A DNA stretch of 19,364 nt from Spirochaetaceae bacterium (GTDB lineage: Bacteria; Spirochaetota; Spirochaetia; SZUA-6; Fen-1364), in assembly GCA_003154555.1 (NCBI GenBank), contig PMDT01000087.1, positions 10,643-30,006 of the forward strand, read 5' to 3'. Positions 1-7,613 of this stretch are shown here, in pieces. The stretch's first letter is position 1, and the number at the start of each line of letters is the position of its first letter. The notes beneath the pieces are model-generated. The model was not told the origin of the DNA. It searched no databases and saw only the letters and a program-made list of their open reading frames with translations. The position numbers were made by a program, and so were the translations under genes.

Positions 1-989
1 TACATGCTGATGCGGGTGAAGCCGGGGATGGTGTTGATCTCGTTGATCAGGACCTCGCCGTCGGCGCGGAGGAACATGTCGACGCGCGCCATGCCATTGC
101 AGCAGAGCACCGTGTAGGCCTTCACGGCGAGGGCGCGCACCTTTTCCGTGGAGGCCTTGTCCAGGGCGGCGGGGATGTGCAGCTTGGCGCCGTGCTCGTC
201 GAGGTATTTTGCCTCGTAGTCGTAGAAGTCGTGGCCGCCGCCGGTGACGATCTCTCCCGGCACAGAGGCCTGCGGGTCGTCATTGCCCAGGACGGAGCAT
301 TCGATCTCCCGGCCCGTGATGGATTCTTCCACGACGAGCTTCGTGTCATACAGGAAGGCGGCTTTCACCGCGGCGGCGAACTCTTCCGCGTTGCCGGCCC
401 TGCTGATCCCGACAGAGGAGCCCAGGTTCGCGGGCTTCACGAAGACAAGACTGCCGAGATCCGCGGCGACCGTCCCGAAAGCCGGCAGCGGCTTCCCACG
501 CTGCAGCACGATGAAGCGCGCCACCGGGATCCCCGCGTCGCGCAGGAGCCTCTTCATGACGTCCTTGTCCATGCCCACGGCTGAGCCGAGGATGCCGGCG
601 CCGACGCAGGGGATGTTCGCGAGCTTCGCCAGCCCCTGCACGGAGCCGTCTTCACCGTAAGGTCCATGGAGAACCGGGAAGAGCACGTCGATCCTGCCGA
701 GCTCGCGGTTGTCCGAAAGATCCAGCAGCCTGCTCTGTTCGCCGCGGGCCGCCAGCGCGACCTCGTGGGGCGAATCGGCGGCCAGGTTCGGCAGGGGCCG
801 TGCCGCATCGAAGAGCAGCTTCGTCTGCTCATCCAGGCGCCATCGCCCCTCCCGATCGATGCCGATCAGCACCGGCTCGAACCTGCCGCGGTCGAGCGCC
901 TCGAGGACGTTCTTCGCGGACTGCAGCGACACCTCGTGCTCTGCGGACCTGCCGCCGAACACGATCCCTACACGGATTTTTCCTTCCAT
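1..989 (-). CDS. ddl: D-alanine--D-alanine ligase, 3' end outside window
   Basis: Cytoplasmic ATP-grasp enzyme that joins two D-alanines to make the dipeptide terminus of the peptidoglycan precursor. About 329 residues are visible. The N-terminus has GIVFGGRSAEHEVSLQSAKN, the Ddl signature with the Glu of the D-Ala1 site. It is followed by HGPYGEDGS, the ATP-grasp stretch VKPANLGSSVGISR, and EINTIPGFTRISM near the edge, where the metal-binding Glu and Asn of the family lie. Only the last few tens of residues (usual length about 360) should be missing. The start is the ATG at 989, because the family begins a few residues before the Gly-rich strand. The ribosome-binding site there is weak. It lies 54 bp downstream of the symporter gene on the same strand and probably shares its transcript. 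Confidence 0.95.
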   Translation of the reverse strand, partial: MEGKIRVGIVFGGRSAEHEVSLQSAKNVLEALDRGRFEPVLIGIDREGRWRLDEQTKLLFDAARPLPNLAADSPHEVALAARGEQSRLLDLSDNRELGRIDVLFPVLHGPYGEDGSVQGLAKLANIPCVGAGILGSAVGMDKDVMKRLLRDAGIPVARFIVLQRGKPLPAFGTVAADLGSLVFVKPANLGSSVGISRAGNAEEFAAAVKAAFLYDTKLVVEESITGREIECSVLGNDDPQASVPGEIVTGGGHDFYDYEAKYLDEHGAKLHIPAALDKASTEKVRALAVKAYTVLCCNGMARVDMFLRADGEVLINEINTIPGFTRISM

Positions 990-1043
990 ATGGAACGGGA
1001 GTATGCCCGCGGTGCAGTGTATTGTCCAGAACTGAAGAGTCTC

Positions 1044-2405
1044 TTATGCCTTCTTCTTCTCCCACGCGGCGACCTTCGGCATGATCTGCGTCTCGTAGTA
1101 TTTGCGCGTAATGGGATAGAACGAAAGGATGACCACGCCCGCGATAAAGAATACCGCGGCAACGGGACCGACGAGCAGCCGGATGCCCAGCTGCGAGGTG
1201 GCTGTCTGCGCCGCGTCGGGCACGTAGCCGAATGCCGTGAGGATCCAGCCGATCAAGGCCGTGGCGAATGCCTGGCCGACCTTCAGGGTGAAATTCCAGA
1301 GGCCGTAGAACACGCCTTCACGCCGGACCCCCGTCTGGGAATAATCCAGCTCCGTCACATCCGGCAGGATTGCGAATGGCATGATGTAGTTGGTCGAGTT
1401 GCCCAGGCCCGCGATTGCCATTGTGACGTACATGACGCCCACACCGCGGCCCCTGCCGACGAAGAAGAAGGCGATCACGACGGCGGCAAAGAGACCCATG
1501 CCGAGATTGTAGGAGAGCTTCTTTCCGATTCGCTTCGAGATCATTGTCCACAGGGGGATGGAGATGATGACGCAGACGAGGAAGATCGCCAGCGCGATCT
1601 GGAACTTGCCCTCGGCGTTGTAGATATACTTGAAATAGTAGAGCAGCGCTCCCTGGACTATCGTGATCCCGATCATGTGGGACCCATATGTGAACATTGC
1701 CAGGAGGAACGGCTTGAGCTTCAGGGCACTCGCGTATGTTGCGAAGATGCCTTCCTTCGGTTTCTTCTTGTTTTCGGGCTTCGCGGGAGGCTCACGGATC
1801 GTGAACACCGTGGTGAGCGCCGTGATGGTGATCACCGCGCCCATGATGGCACCCATGGCGAGCCATCCGAGGTCCTTGTTCGCAAAAGCCCCGACGATGG
1901 GCAGCACGAGCGCGGCGCCGACGAATGTGCCGACGACCGCGAATGTCATACGGTAGGCGTTCAGTGTCGTGCGCTCGTCGAAATCAGGGCTCAGCTCCGG
2001 GGTGAGCGCGCCGTACGGGATGTTCACCATGGAATAGGACGCCATGAGAAGGATGTAGGCCACTGCCGTCCAGATGAAGAGCCGGAGCTGGCTCTGGATG
2101 TGCGGGTTTGTGTACATGCCGATCATCAGGAAAAACAGCAGGATGGAGCCGATGAAGATGAACGGCCGCCTTCGGCCCCAACGGCTCCGCGTACGGTCTG
2201 AGAGGAAACCCACGGCCGGATCCACGAACGCGTCGGCGAGCTTGCCGACAAGGAGTGCCGTGCCGGCCAGCCCCGCGAGCAACTTCGAGGTATCGGTGAG
2301 ATAGAACAGGAGGTAGAAGCCCATGATCGTGAAGAAAAGGTTGCCACCGAGATCGCAGATGCCGAAACCCAGTTTTGTTTTCAGACTCAATTTCTTGGCG
2401 AGCAT
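1044..2405 (-). CDS. GPH-family (MelB-like) sugar:cation symporter
   Basis: Inner-membrane secondary transporter of 453 residues with about twelve hydrophobic segments, the usual length for the glycoside-pentoside-hexuronide:cation symporter family within the MFS. The N-terminal part carries GFGICDLGGNLFFTIMGFYL, then DAFVDPAVGFLSDRTRSRWG followed by RRRPF. This is the MelB-type TM2/loop 2-3 signature, with the Asp residues used for cation coupling. The ATG at 2405 is preceded by GGAGGGATGCA, a strong ribosome-binding site. A TTGACA/CATAAT promoter lies upstream. It is followed by ddl after 54 bp. The substrate cannot be read from sequence; a sugar, glycoside or uronide is usual. A role in recycling cell-wall sugars is only suggested by the ddl neighbour. 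Confidence 0.9.
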   Translation of the reverse strand: MLAKKLSLKTKLGFGICDLGGNLFFTIMGFYLLFYLTDTSKLLAGLAGTALLVGKLADAFVDPAVGFLSDRTRSRWGRRRPFIFIGSILLFFLMIGMYTNPHIQSQLRLFIWTAVAYILLMASYSMVNIPYGALTPELSPDFDERTTLNAYRMTFAVVGTFVGAALVLPIVGAFANKDLGWLAMGAIMGAVITITALTTVFTIREPPAKPENKKKPKEGIFATYASALKLKPFLLAMFTYGSHMIGITIVQGALLYYFKYIYNAEGKFQIALAIFLVCVIISIPLWTMISKRIGKKLSYNLGMGLFAAVVIAFFFVGRGRGVGVMYVTMAIAGLGNSTNYIMPFAILPDVTELDYSQTGVRREGVFYGLWNFTLKVGQAFATALIGWILTAFGYVPDAAQTATSQLGIRLLVGPVAAVFFIAGVVILSFYPITRKYYETQIMPKVAAWEKKKA

Positions 2406-2440
2406 TGCATCCCTCCATTGAAGACAAGCTGGCTGGCAGG

Positions 2441-2470
2441 ATTATGGGGGTGTGCCTCCGGTGTTGTCAA
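2441..2470 (-). promoter_or_regulatory. sigma70-like promoter of the symporter-ddl unit
   Basis: On the minus strand TTGACA (2470-2465) is followed by 18 bp and CATAAT (2446-2441). That is a perfect -35 and a five-of-six -10. The predicted transcription start is about 30 bp upstream of the symporter ATG. The divergent gene on the plus strand starts at 2586, so this 180-bp gap should also hold its promoter, which I could not pick out with confidence. Confidence 0.65.
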
Positions 2471-2585
2471 CGAAAATATCAGTGCACCAACCGGCGCGCC
2501 CCGGTGTTCCATGCATAAGAGCGCCTGCCGGCCGGCTGACGAGGCTCCTCATTTGGCGCTATCTTCACACCACAGGGTGGAATGT

Positions 2586-3614
2586 ATGAGACGTGTACCG
2601 GCGATACTCATGGTGATCTTTCTCGTGTGCCCGCTCTTCTTCGCGGCGCTTCTCACCGTCTCGGTGGCCACCTGGGCCCTCGACAGGGACTTCTACACGC
2701 AGCTCATGAGCGATGAGCGGCTGTACCAGGTGCCGGCACTGCCGGACGGGTCGATGACGTGGATCGCCTCCGAGATGCCGGGGCTGGAGTCCATTTCGCT
2801 TCGCTACGGCGCGCGCGCCCTGCGGGAAGTGGTCACGCCCGCCTACATGCGCACGCAGGCGGTGAGCATCCTCAACCAGGCTTTCGACATCATGGAGGGG
2901 CGCGCGGCAGCATATGACGTGAGCGCCGACCTCGCGCCGGTGAAGACCGCCCTGCTGGGCGACGCGGGGAAGCGCTTCGCTCTTGCACTCGCCCAGGACC
3001 TGCCGGTCGGCGGCGCCGATTTCGTGATGGGGCCGGGCCGGCTTCCCGTCTCGCGGCCGTCGGCCGTTTCCATCGAACGCGCCGCGGCGATCATCCAGCA
3101 GGGTCTCCCCGGTTTCGTGAAGAACATCCCTGACCGCATCCGGCTGAGCGACACCTGGTCAATCCGCGAAGCGTCCGTTTTCATGCGCGATGGCGTGCGC
3201 TTTTCCCTGCTGGGCGTCCTTGTCTTCGCCGACGTCGTGCTCCTCCTGCTTGCCGCCGGGCTCTGGATCGCCGCCGCATTCATCGGTGGCGCGAACCGTT
3301 TCGAAAGGTTGCAATGGCTGGGATGGCCGCTCCTCGTGCCGGCCGCGGGGGTTTTTCTCATCGGCCTGGCGACCATCCTGCCGATCGTTTTCCCCTGGGC
3401 GCAATGGGGCATCGAGTCGGCGCACCTGGATCAGAACGGATTCAGCGCTTCGTTTGTCGCCGCGATCATCGACCTGGTGCGTCATGCCCTCTCGCGGGTC
3501 GGCGAAGGGTTCCTCGCCGCGGGGGCGATCTCCGTGGGCGTCGCCATCGGTCTCCTTGCATGGAGCTGGTCCATGCCGCGTGAAGCAAGGACGGAAGGGA
3601 GGAGCAATCCATGA
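2586..3614 (+). CDS. Membrane protein of unknown function with large extracytoplasmic domain
   Basis: A 342-residue protein that I do not recognise as a named family. Hydrophobic segments lie at about residues 6-28, 206-233, 245-270 and 307-328. A hydrophilic stretch of about 175 residues lies between the first and second, probably outside the cytoplasmic membrane. That domain starts DRDFYTQLMSDERLY and has no obvious catalytic motif. The reading frame stays open upstream to 2418, but the ATG at 2586 is preferred: AGGGTGGA lies 8-12 bp upstream and the first TM segment follows directly. The 3' end overlaps the SRPBCC gene by four bases (ATGA), so the two are translationally coupled. It is divergent from the symporter. 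Confidence 0.8.
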   Translation: MRRVPAILMVIFLVCPLFFAALLTVSVATWALDRDFYTQLMSDERLYQVPALPDGSMTWIASEMPGLESISLRYGARALREVVTPAYMRTQAVSILNQAFDIMEGRAAAYDVSADLAPVKTALLGDAGKRFALALAQDLPVGGADFVMGPGRLPVSRPSAVSIERAAAIIQQGLPGFVKNIPDRIRLSDTWSIREASVFMRDGVRFSLLGVLVFADVVLLLLAAGLWIAAAFIGGANRFERLQWLGWPLLVPAAGVFLIGLATILPIVFPWAQWGIESAHLDQNGFSASFVAAIIDLVRHALSRVGEGFLAAGAISVGVAIGLLAWSWSMPREARTEGRSNP

Positions 3615-4012
3615 AGACGGACTCCATAAAGTGCAATGCCGTCGTGCCCGCCACCCCGGAGGCGGTTTACACGGCATGGCTCAGCAGCAAAGGCCACGCG
3701 GCGATGACCGGCAGCAGCGCGAAGATCACGGCGCGTGTCGGCGCCACTTTCAGCGCGTGGGACGGCTACATCTCGGGCAGGACGCTGGAGGCGAAGCCTT
3801 CGTCGCGCATCCTCCAGGCCTGGCGCACGACTGACTTCGCCGACGACGAGCCGGACTCCTCACTGGAAGTGCTCCTGGAAAAGGCCAGGGGCGGGACGAA
3901 GGTAACGCTCGTTCACACGAAGATCCCGGCCGGTCATGGTGCTGAGTACAGGAAGGGCTGGATCGATTTCTACTTCACGCCCATGAAGGAGTATTTCGCC
4001 TCACTGAAATAG
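3611..4012 (+). CDS. SRPBCC (START/AHSA1-like) domain protein
   Basis: A 133-residue soluble protein spanning one SRPBCC/AHSA1 domain. It opens with IKCNAVVPATPEAVYTAWL, the first strand and helix typical of the family. It has the central GATFSAWDGYISGRTLE strands, a LQAWRT strand, and a C-terminal helix with GWIDFYFTPMKEYF. These proteins form a hydrophobic cavity that binds small lipophilic ligands or acts as a chaperone-like module; no catalytic residue can be inferred. Its ATG overlaps the stop of the membrane protein upstream. The preceding GGAAGGGAGG is a strong ribosome-binding site. A partnership with the membrane protein is likely from coupling but the role is unknown. Confidence 0.85.
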   Translation: MKTDSIKCNAVVPATPEAVYTAWLSSKGHAAMTGSSAKITARVGATFSAWDGYISGRTLEAKPSSRILQAWRTTDFADDEPDSSLEVLLEKARGGTKVTLVHTKIPAGHGAEYRKGWIDFYFTPMKEYFASLK

Positions 4013-4028
4013 GGGCAGGGCCGGCTCT

Positions 4029-4184
4029 TCAACGCTCGCACCGGGGGAGCTTCCCCTTGGCGCCATGTTTCGCGCGGCACGCGGCGCAGTGGCCGTGAAG
4101 CTCGCATCCCTTCTTCGTGCAGGGGCAATCCTCTTTGAGCTCCGCCGCGGCGCCCGCCGAGACAGCAGACCTGACCACCGGCAT
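4029..4184 (-). CDS. Small Cys-rich protein coupled to MarR regulator
   Basis: A 51-residue reading frame starting at ATG 4184, one base after the marR stop (TAGAATG on the minus strand). The ribosome-binding site AAGGAGAAGGAA sits inside the 3' end of marR. After a short leader, residues 17-51 read KEDCPCTKKGCELHGHC and continue AACRAKHGAKGKLPRCER. Six cysteines and two or three histidines suit one or two zinc-binding knuckles. From memory this matches a widespread family of small cytosolic CxC...CxxHGxCxxC proteins of unknown function seen in anaerobes. It has no signal peptide or membrane segment. Coupling to marR suggests it is co-regulated, perhaps as a metal- or redox-responsive partner. 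Function is not established. Confidence 0.75.
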   Translation of the reverse strand: MPVVRSAVSAGAAAELKEDCPCTKKGCELHGHCAACRAKHGAKGKLPRCER

Positions 4185-4185
4185 T

Positions 4186-4650
4186 CTATTCCTTCTCCTT
4201 CAAATACGCATACACCCGCGCGAGCGCAGGCAGCGCCTTTTGTATTTCCTCAAGAGGAATGGCGGAAGCCATGGGTCGGTAGAGGTCCTCGACGATCCGG
4301 CGCCCTTTTGCCAGCGCGGCGCGTCCCGTGCGGCTCATGGAGATGCGCCGGACCCGACGGTCGCGCGCATCCTCGGAGCGCGCCGCCAGCCCCTTGCGCT
4401 CGAGGGAATCGCAGACGACCATCACCGTGTTCGTGTCCGTCTCCAGCAGATCCGCGAGCTCCCGCTGCGTGGGGCCGGCGCGCTCCGCAATCGCCGCGAG
4501 GACGCCGAACTGTGCATAGGTGAGACCCACGGTGAGGAGCGCCCGCTCCGCGATCCGGCGCGTCTTGATGTCGATGCCGGCCGCAAGGCCTACCAGGCGC
4601 GTGATCGGCTCTTCGGTGTAGATCATGCGCGCGATTGCCCGCGCGGCCAT
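4186..4650 (-). CDS. MarR-family transcriptional regulator
   Basis: A 154-residue winged-helix regulator. The core runs from LTYAQFGVLAAIAERAGPTQ through the recognition helix TDTNTVMVVCDSLERKGLA. It ends in the wing DARDRRVRRISMSRTGRA, the classic MarR DRR motif. Flanking helices at both ends supply the dimer interface. The ATG at 4650 is used; an ATG eight codons later (4626) is an alternative. The promoter contains a perfect palindrome, so negative autoregulation is likely. The only gene clearly on the same transcript is the small Cys-rich protein that begins one base after its stop. The ligand is unknown; phenolic compounds or oxidants are common in the family. Confidence 0.9.
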   Translation of the reverse strand: MAARAIARMIYTEEPITRLVGLAAGIDIKTRRIAERALLTVGLTYAQFGVLAAIAERAGPTQRELADLLETDTNTVMVVCDSLERKGLAARSEDARDRRVRRISMSRTGRAALAKGRRIVEDLYRPMASAIPLEEIQKALPALARVYAYLKEKE

Positions 4651-4677
4651 CGCCTGCCGCTTTCCCTCATATCCCTT

Positions 4678-4705
4678 ATTTTATCACAATTGTGATGAAA
4701 TGCAA
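4678..4705 (-). promoter_or_regulatory. marR promoter with palindromic operator
   Basis: On the minus strand TTGCAT (4705-4700), 16 bp and TAAAAT (4683-4678) form a sigma70-like promoter. A perfect 14-bp palindrome, ATCACAATTGTGAT (4683-4696), fills most of the spacer and touches the -10. The dimensions suit a MarR dimer, and binding there would block RNA polymerase. This is the expected arrangement for autorepression. Confidence 0.7.
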
Positions 4706-4773
4706 AGGGGCGAGCCGCCACGCCAACGGCGGGCGCACTCCACCTCCGCGGCGCCCTGCCCCCCCGCGTGCCC

Positions 4774-6345
4774 TCACGCCGACGGCAGGCGCACCTCGAC
4801 CGCTGCCCCGCGCGGCTCGCGGCTTTTGGCGATGACCGAACCGCCATGTGTCTCGGCGATCGCTTTCACAATGGAAAGCCCGAGCCCCGCGTGCACGCCC
4901 TTTTTCTCCCCGGGACGGAAGCTGAAAAAGCGGTCGAAAATCCTTTCGCGATGCTCGGGCGGAATGCCCGGGCCATCGTCGCAGACCTGCAGCACGACCT
5001 CGTGGCCTGCATGCGTCACGGACACGCGCACGGTGCCGCCCGGCGGCGAGAAGCTGCTCGCGTTGTCGACGAGATTCTCCACGACCTGCTCGATGCGTCC
5101 CGGCGGCACCCAGACCGGGGCGGGCTCCCCTTCCATGACGAATTGCACGCGGCGACCGGCGGCGCGGCGCCGCGCGGAGTCCACCACGCGAGCGGTGATC
5201 TCGCGCACGTCCACGGGCGCCGCCGTCTCCTCCTCCGCGGCGCCGCTGTCGATGCGCGAGATCTCGCGCACGCCGGTGAGGAGCCGCTCCATGCGGCTCA
5301 CGTCCTCCAGCACCATCGACAGGAGCGACGTGCGCTCGCCACGGTCGCTGCTGGCCAGGGCGAGCTCGGCGGCGGACCGGATGGAGGCAAGCGGATTCTT
5401 GAACTCGTGCGATACGTCGGACGCGAATGCCTCCATGCGGTGCACGTGCCGCGCAAGGCGCGCCGTGAGCTCCTCGAGGCTGCGCGAAAGATCGCCCACC
5501 TCGTCGCGGGCGCGCAGAGGGATGATCGGCCGTACGATGCGTCCCCGCGGGTCGAGGATGGCCCGCGCCTGGCCGCTCAGCCGCCGGATCGGGATGGTGA
5601 TGGTCGCTGAGACCAGGAGGCTCAGGACAACCGCCGTTGCCACGGACCAGAGAAAGAGACGGAAGATGTCGAGACGCAGGACATAAAGATCGCTCAGGAT
5701 CCTGAATGTCGACTCGGAAACAAGAACGGCGCCGACCACGGTGCCGGCATTCAGCACGGGGATCGCGCTGTAGAGAGTGACCGACTGCTGGCCCGCTGTG
5801 ATGCGTGTCTCCGCGCCATAATTTCCCGCCAGCGCATCGGAGATCTCGGGCCCATTGAGGATCCGCGCTCCCGAATAGTACTCATCCGATTCGACGGGTG
5901 GCTGGGGCGGCCGCAGGTAACGGCGCCAGATCCGAATGGGGAACGAGGCAAGTCGATAGAGGAACTTCTCCTGCGCGGCGCGGGGCACGGCCTGCTCAGG
6001 CGCTGCATCCCGCGCAGCCTGGTCGGCGGCGGTCGCATCCGCTGTCGGCGCAATGGCAGCCGTGTCCGCGAGCAGGACGCCGTGCACGTCAACCACACGG
6101 ATGCGCGCGTCATGCCGGTGACGGAGGAGCTGCAGGAGCCTTTCGCCATTCGTCCCCAGCCGGCCGCCGGAGTCTTCGAGACCGGCGGCAAGCTCCCGAC
6201 CCTGCTGGACGAGTGAGCGCTCCAGGGAAATGAGGAGCTGCTTCTCGTAGGTCCCGAGTGACAGCATTCCTGCAATGGGGAGGAAGACGACGAGGACATT
6301 GAAGGCGAGCACCCGGACGGTGATTCGTGAGAAAAAGAACCGCAT
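4774..6345 (-). CDS. Sensor histidine kinase, ChvG-like
   Basis: A 523-residue inner-membrane kinase. TM1 lies at residues 12-30. A sensor region of about 190 residues follows, with an Ala-rich stretch at 95-125, then TM2 at 229-252 and HAMP at 253-305. HisKA carries SDVSHEFKNPLASIRSAAEL with phospho-acceptor His313. The ATPase domain has ENLVDNASSFSPPGG (N box), DDGPG at 456-460 (G1) and GLGLSIVKAIAETHGG (G2). The SHEFKNPL H box and NASSFSPPGG N box are like those of ChvG/ExoS kinases. The start is the ATG at 6345, 13 bp after the response regulator stop. The longer in-frame extension overlaps the regulator and adds a Ser/Ala-rich tail unlike an N-terminus. Signal unknown; ChvG relatives sense acid or envelope stress. 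Confidence 0.92.
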   Translation of the reverse strand: MRFFFSRITVRVLAFNVLVVFLPIAGMLSLGTYEKQLLISLERSLVQQGRELAAGLEDSGGRLGTNGERLLQLLRHRHDARIRVVDVHGVLLADTAAIAPTADATAADQAARDAAPEQAVPRAAQEKFLYRLASFPIRIWRRYLRPPQPPVESDEYYSGARILNGPEISDALAGNYGAETRITAGQQSVTLYSAIPVLNAGTVVGAVLVSESTFRILSDLYVLRLDIFRLFLWSVATAVVLSLLVSATITIPIRRLSGQARAILDPRGRIVRPIIPLRARDEVGDLSRSLEELTARLARHVHRMEAFASDVSHEFKNPLASIRSAAELALASSDRGERTSLLSMVLEDVSRMERLLTGVREISRIDSGAAEEETAAPVDVREITARVVDSARRRAAGRRVQFVMEGEPAPVWVPPGRIEQVVENLVDNASSFSPPGGTVRVSVTHAGHEVVLQVCDDGPGIPPEHRERIFDRFFSFRPGEKKGVHAGLGLSIVKAIAETHGGSVIAKSREPRGAAVEVRLPSA

Positions 6346-6358
6346 CCCGCCCGCCACG

Positions 6359-7081
6359 TCAGCCTCCCCGCAGGCGGTAGCCCAGGCCGTAGAGGGTTTC
6401 GATGCCGTCGTAGCCTGCATCGACACGCTCCAGCTTCGCACGGATGCGGCGGATGTGGCAGTCGATGGTCCTGTCGCTCATGTAGGCATCGTGCGGGAAC
6501 GCCTCGGCAAGGAGCTGCTCGCGCGTACGAACGAACTCGGGCTGGCGCGCCAGCGCGTGCAGGATGCGGAACTCCGTCACCGTGAGCCGGATCGCAGAGC
6601 CCTTCCATGCGGCGGAAAAACGCCGCGCATCGAGGCTGAGGTCGCCTACGGTCACCAGGTCGGCCGCGGCTGCCGTCTGTCCCTTCTCCTCCGGGCGGAT
6701 GCCTGCCCGGCGGAAGAGAACCTTCACGCGCGCCGTGAGCTCACGGAGGGAGAATGGCTTGCAGAGGTAGTCATCGGCGCCAAGCTCGAGGCCCAGCACC
6801 CGGTCGAACTCCTCGTCGCGGGAGGTGAGGAACATGACGGGCACGGCGTCGGAGACGGCGCGGATGCGCCGGCATACTTCCAGCCCGTCCATGCGGGGCA
6901 TGATGATGTCCAGGATGACAAGGCCGGGAAGGGAGACAGAGAAGGAGTCCCACGCCTCCGCGCCATCGGGGAAAACCGCCGTGCGGAAGCCCTCGCCGCG
7001 CAGTGCCCTTGAGACGGTCACTCTCAGATGCTCCTCGTCGTCAACAATTGCCACGAGCGGGGATACTCCACGATCGCTCAC
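6359..7081 (-). CDS. OmpR/PhoB-type response regulator, ChvI-like
   Basis: A 240-residue regulator. The receiver domain (8-122) has the acidic pair in AIVDDEEH, phospho-acceptor Asp58 in VILDIIMPRMDGLEVCRRIR, Thr86 in FLTSRDEE and Lys108 in YLCKPFS. The winged-helix output domain (143-238) has LTVTEFRILHALARQP, the recognition stretch MSDRTIDCHIRRIRAKL and the wing IETLYGLGYRLRG. FLTSRDEEFDRVLGLELGAD closely follows the ChvI pattern. The GTG at 7081 is chosen because the receiver begins ten residues later. Another GTG at 7054 has a better-placed GGAG and is possible. It is the first gene of the pair and probably controls envelope genes. Its own promoter should lie in the 287-bp gap towards 7369. 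Confidence 0.92.
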   Translation of the reverse strand: MSDRGVSPLVAIVDDEEHLRVTVSRALRGEGFRTAVFPDGAEAWDSFSVSLPGLVILDIIMPRMDGLEVCRRIRAVSDAVPVMFLTSRDEEFDRVLGLELGADDYLCKPFSLRELTARVKVLFRRAGIRPEEKGQTAAAADLVTVGDLSLDARRFSAAWKGSAIRLTVTEFRILHALARQPEFVRTREQLLAEAFPHDAYMSDRTIDCHIRRIRAKLERVDAGYDGIETLYGLGYRLRGG

Positions 7082-7165
7082 GCCTTTCAGTGTAGCACGC
7101 GCCGCGCGGAGTTGAGAATCGTGACCGGCAAAAAACAGCAATTATCAGTATGATGACTGAATGAT

Positions 7166-7254
7166 GCAGTTCTCATTTTGTCCCATGATATGCGGCCGTT
7201 TTCAAGGTGCGCATACCTGTTCCAGACCTCAGGAAGGTCCAAAATGAGAACTGC
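7166..7254. repeat. Nested inverted-repeat element, possible MITE
   Basis: Perfect 15-bp arms GCAGTTCTCATTTTG (7166-7180) and its reverse complement (7240-7254) enclose 59 bp. Inside are two further stems, TATGCG/CGCATA and GACCT/AGGTC, giving a cruciform or three-way-junction shape. It lies in the gap between divergent genes and does not fit a terminator because no T-run follows. No clear target duplication flanks it and no second copy was found in this window. It could be a miniature transposable element, paired ends left by an insertion sequence, or a structured regulatory element. Confidence 0.6.
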
Positions 7255-7368
7255 TGGGCAAAAAACGCTGCAATAATTCGGCAACAATCTGCCTTCACAA
7301 AATCATCGTTCCGCGATTCCGAAACACGAGCGAATTGCGACATTAGTACCACGGAAAGGTGAGGACGG

Positions 7369-7569
7369 ATGCGCACCGCAGCGGCAGGAAAGACACAGAC
7401 AGGCAGGAAAAGGCTCGTCCGCAGGGCGGTGCTGGTTGTCCTTATCGCCATCGCGCTCGTGGAACCGGTCCTCATGTACCGCTCACTGCAGAAGCAGCGC
7501 GAGCAGAGGCGCACGGCAACCGAGCAGCCCGCAGTGAACGCTGCATCCCGGCCAGGGGCCGGGGGATGA
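7369..7569 (+). CDS. Small single-pass membrane protein
   Basis: A 66-residue protein not assigned to a family. An Arg/Lys-rich N-terminus is followed by one hydrophobic segment at 19-37 (containing VLVVLIAIALVEPVLMY) and a polar Gln/Arg tail. By the positive-inside rule the short N-terminus is cytoplasmic. The ATG has AAAGGTGAGG about 5-8 bp upstream. Its stop overlaps the ATG of a 15-codon frame that leads into the mraY start. FtsL-like small bitopic proteins often precede cell-wall genes, but no leucine zipper is evident here, so that identity is not claimed. Confidence 0.6.
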   Translation: MRTAAAGKTQTGRKRLVRRAVLVVLIAIALVEPVLMYRSLQKQREQRRTATEQPAVNAASRPGAGG

Positions 7570-7613
7570 GCCTCGGCAGAACAATCCTCCGCGCCTTGCG
7601 GCAGCTGCCGTGA
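7566..7613 (+). CDS. 15-codon linking ORF between small gene and mraY
   Basis: ATG 7566 overlaps the upstream stop (ATGA). The frame reads MSLGRTILRALRQLP and its TGA overlaps the GTG start of mraY (GTGA). Such a chain of overlaps can carry ribosomes to a start codon that lacks its own ribosome-binding site. It may be chance in GC-rich DNA; no protein function is suggested. Confidence 0.3.
   Translation: MSLGRTILRALRQLP

Noticed and set aside
666..2201. A 511-codon open frame on the plus strand opposite the symporter and ddl
   Set aside because: It is Asp/Glu/Arg/His-rich with no domain, and both genes beneath it on the minus strand have clear family motifs. It is an antisense shadow of GC-rich codons.
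4697..4773. Terminator after the histidine kinase gene
   Set aside because: A GC-rich CCGCC/GGCGG stem exists but no T-run follows on the relevant strand.
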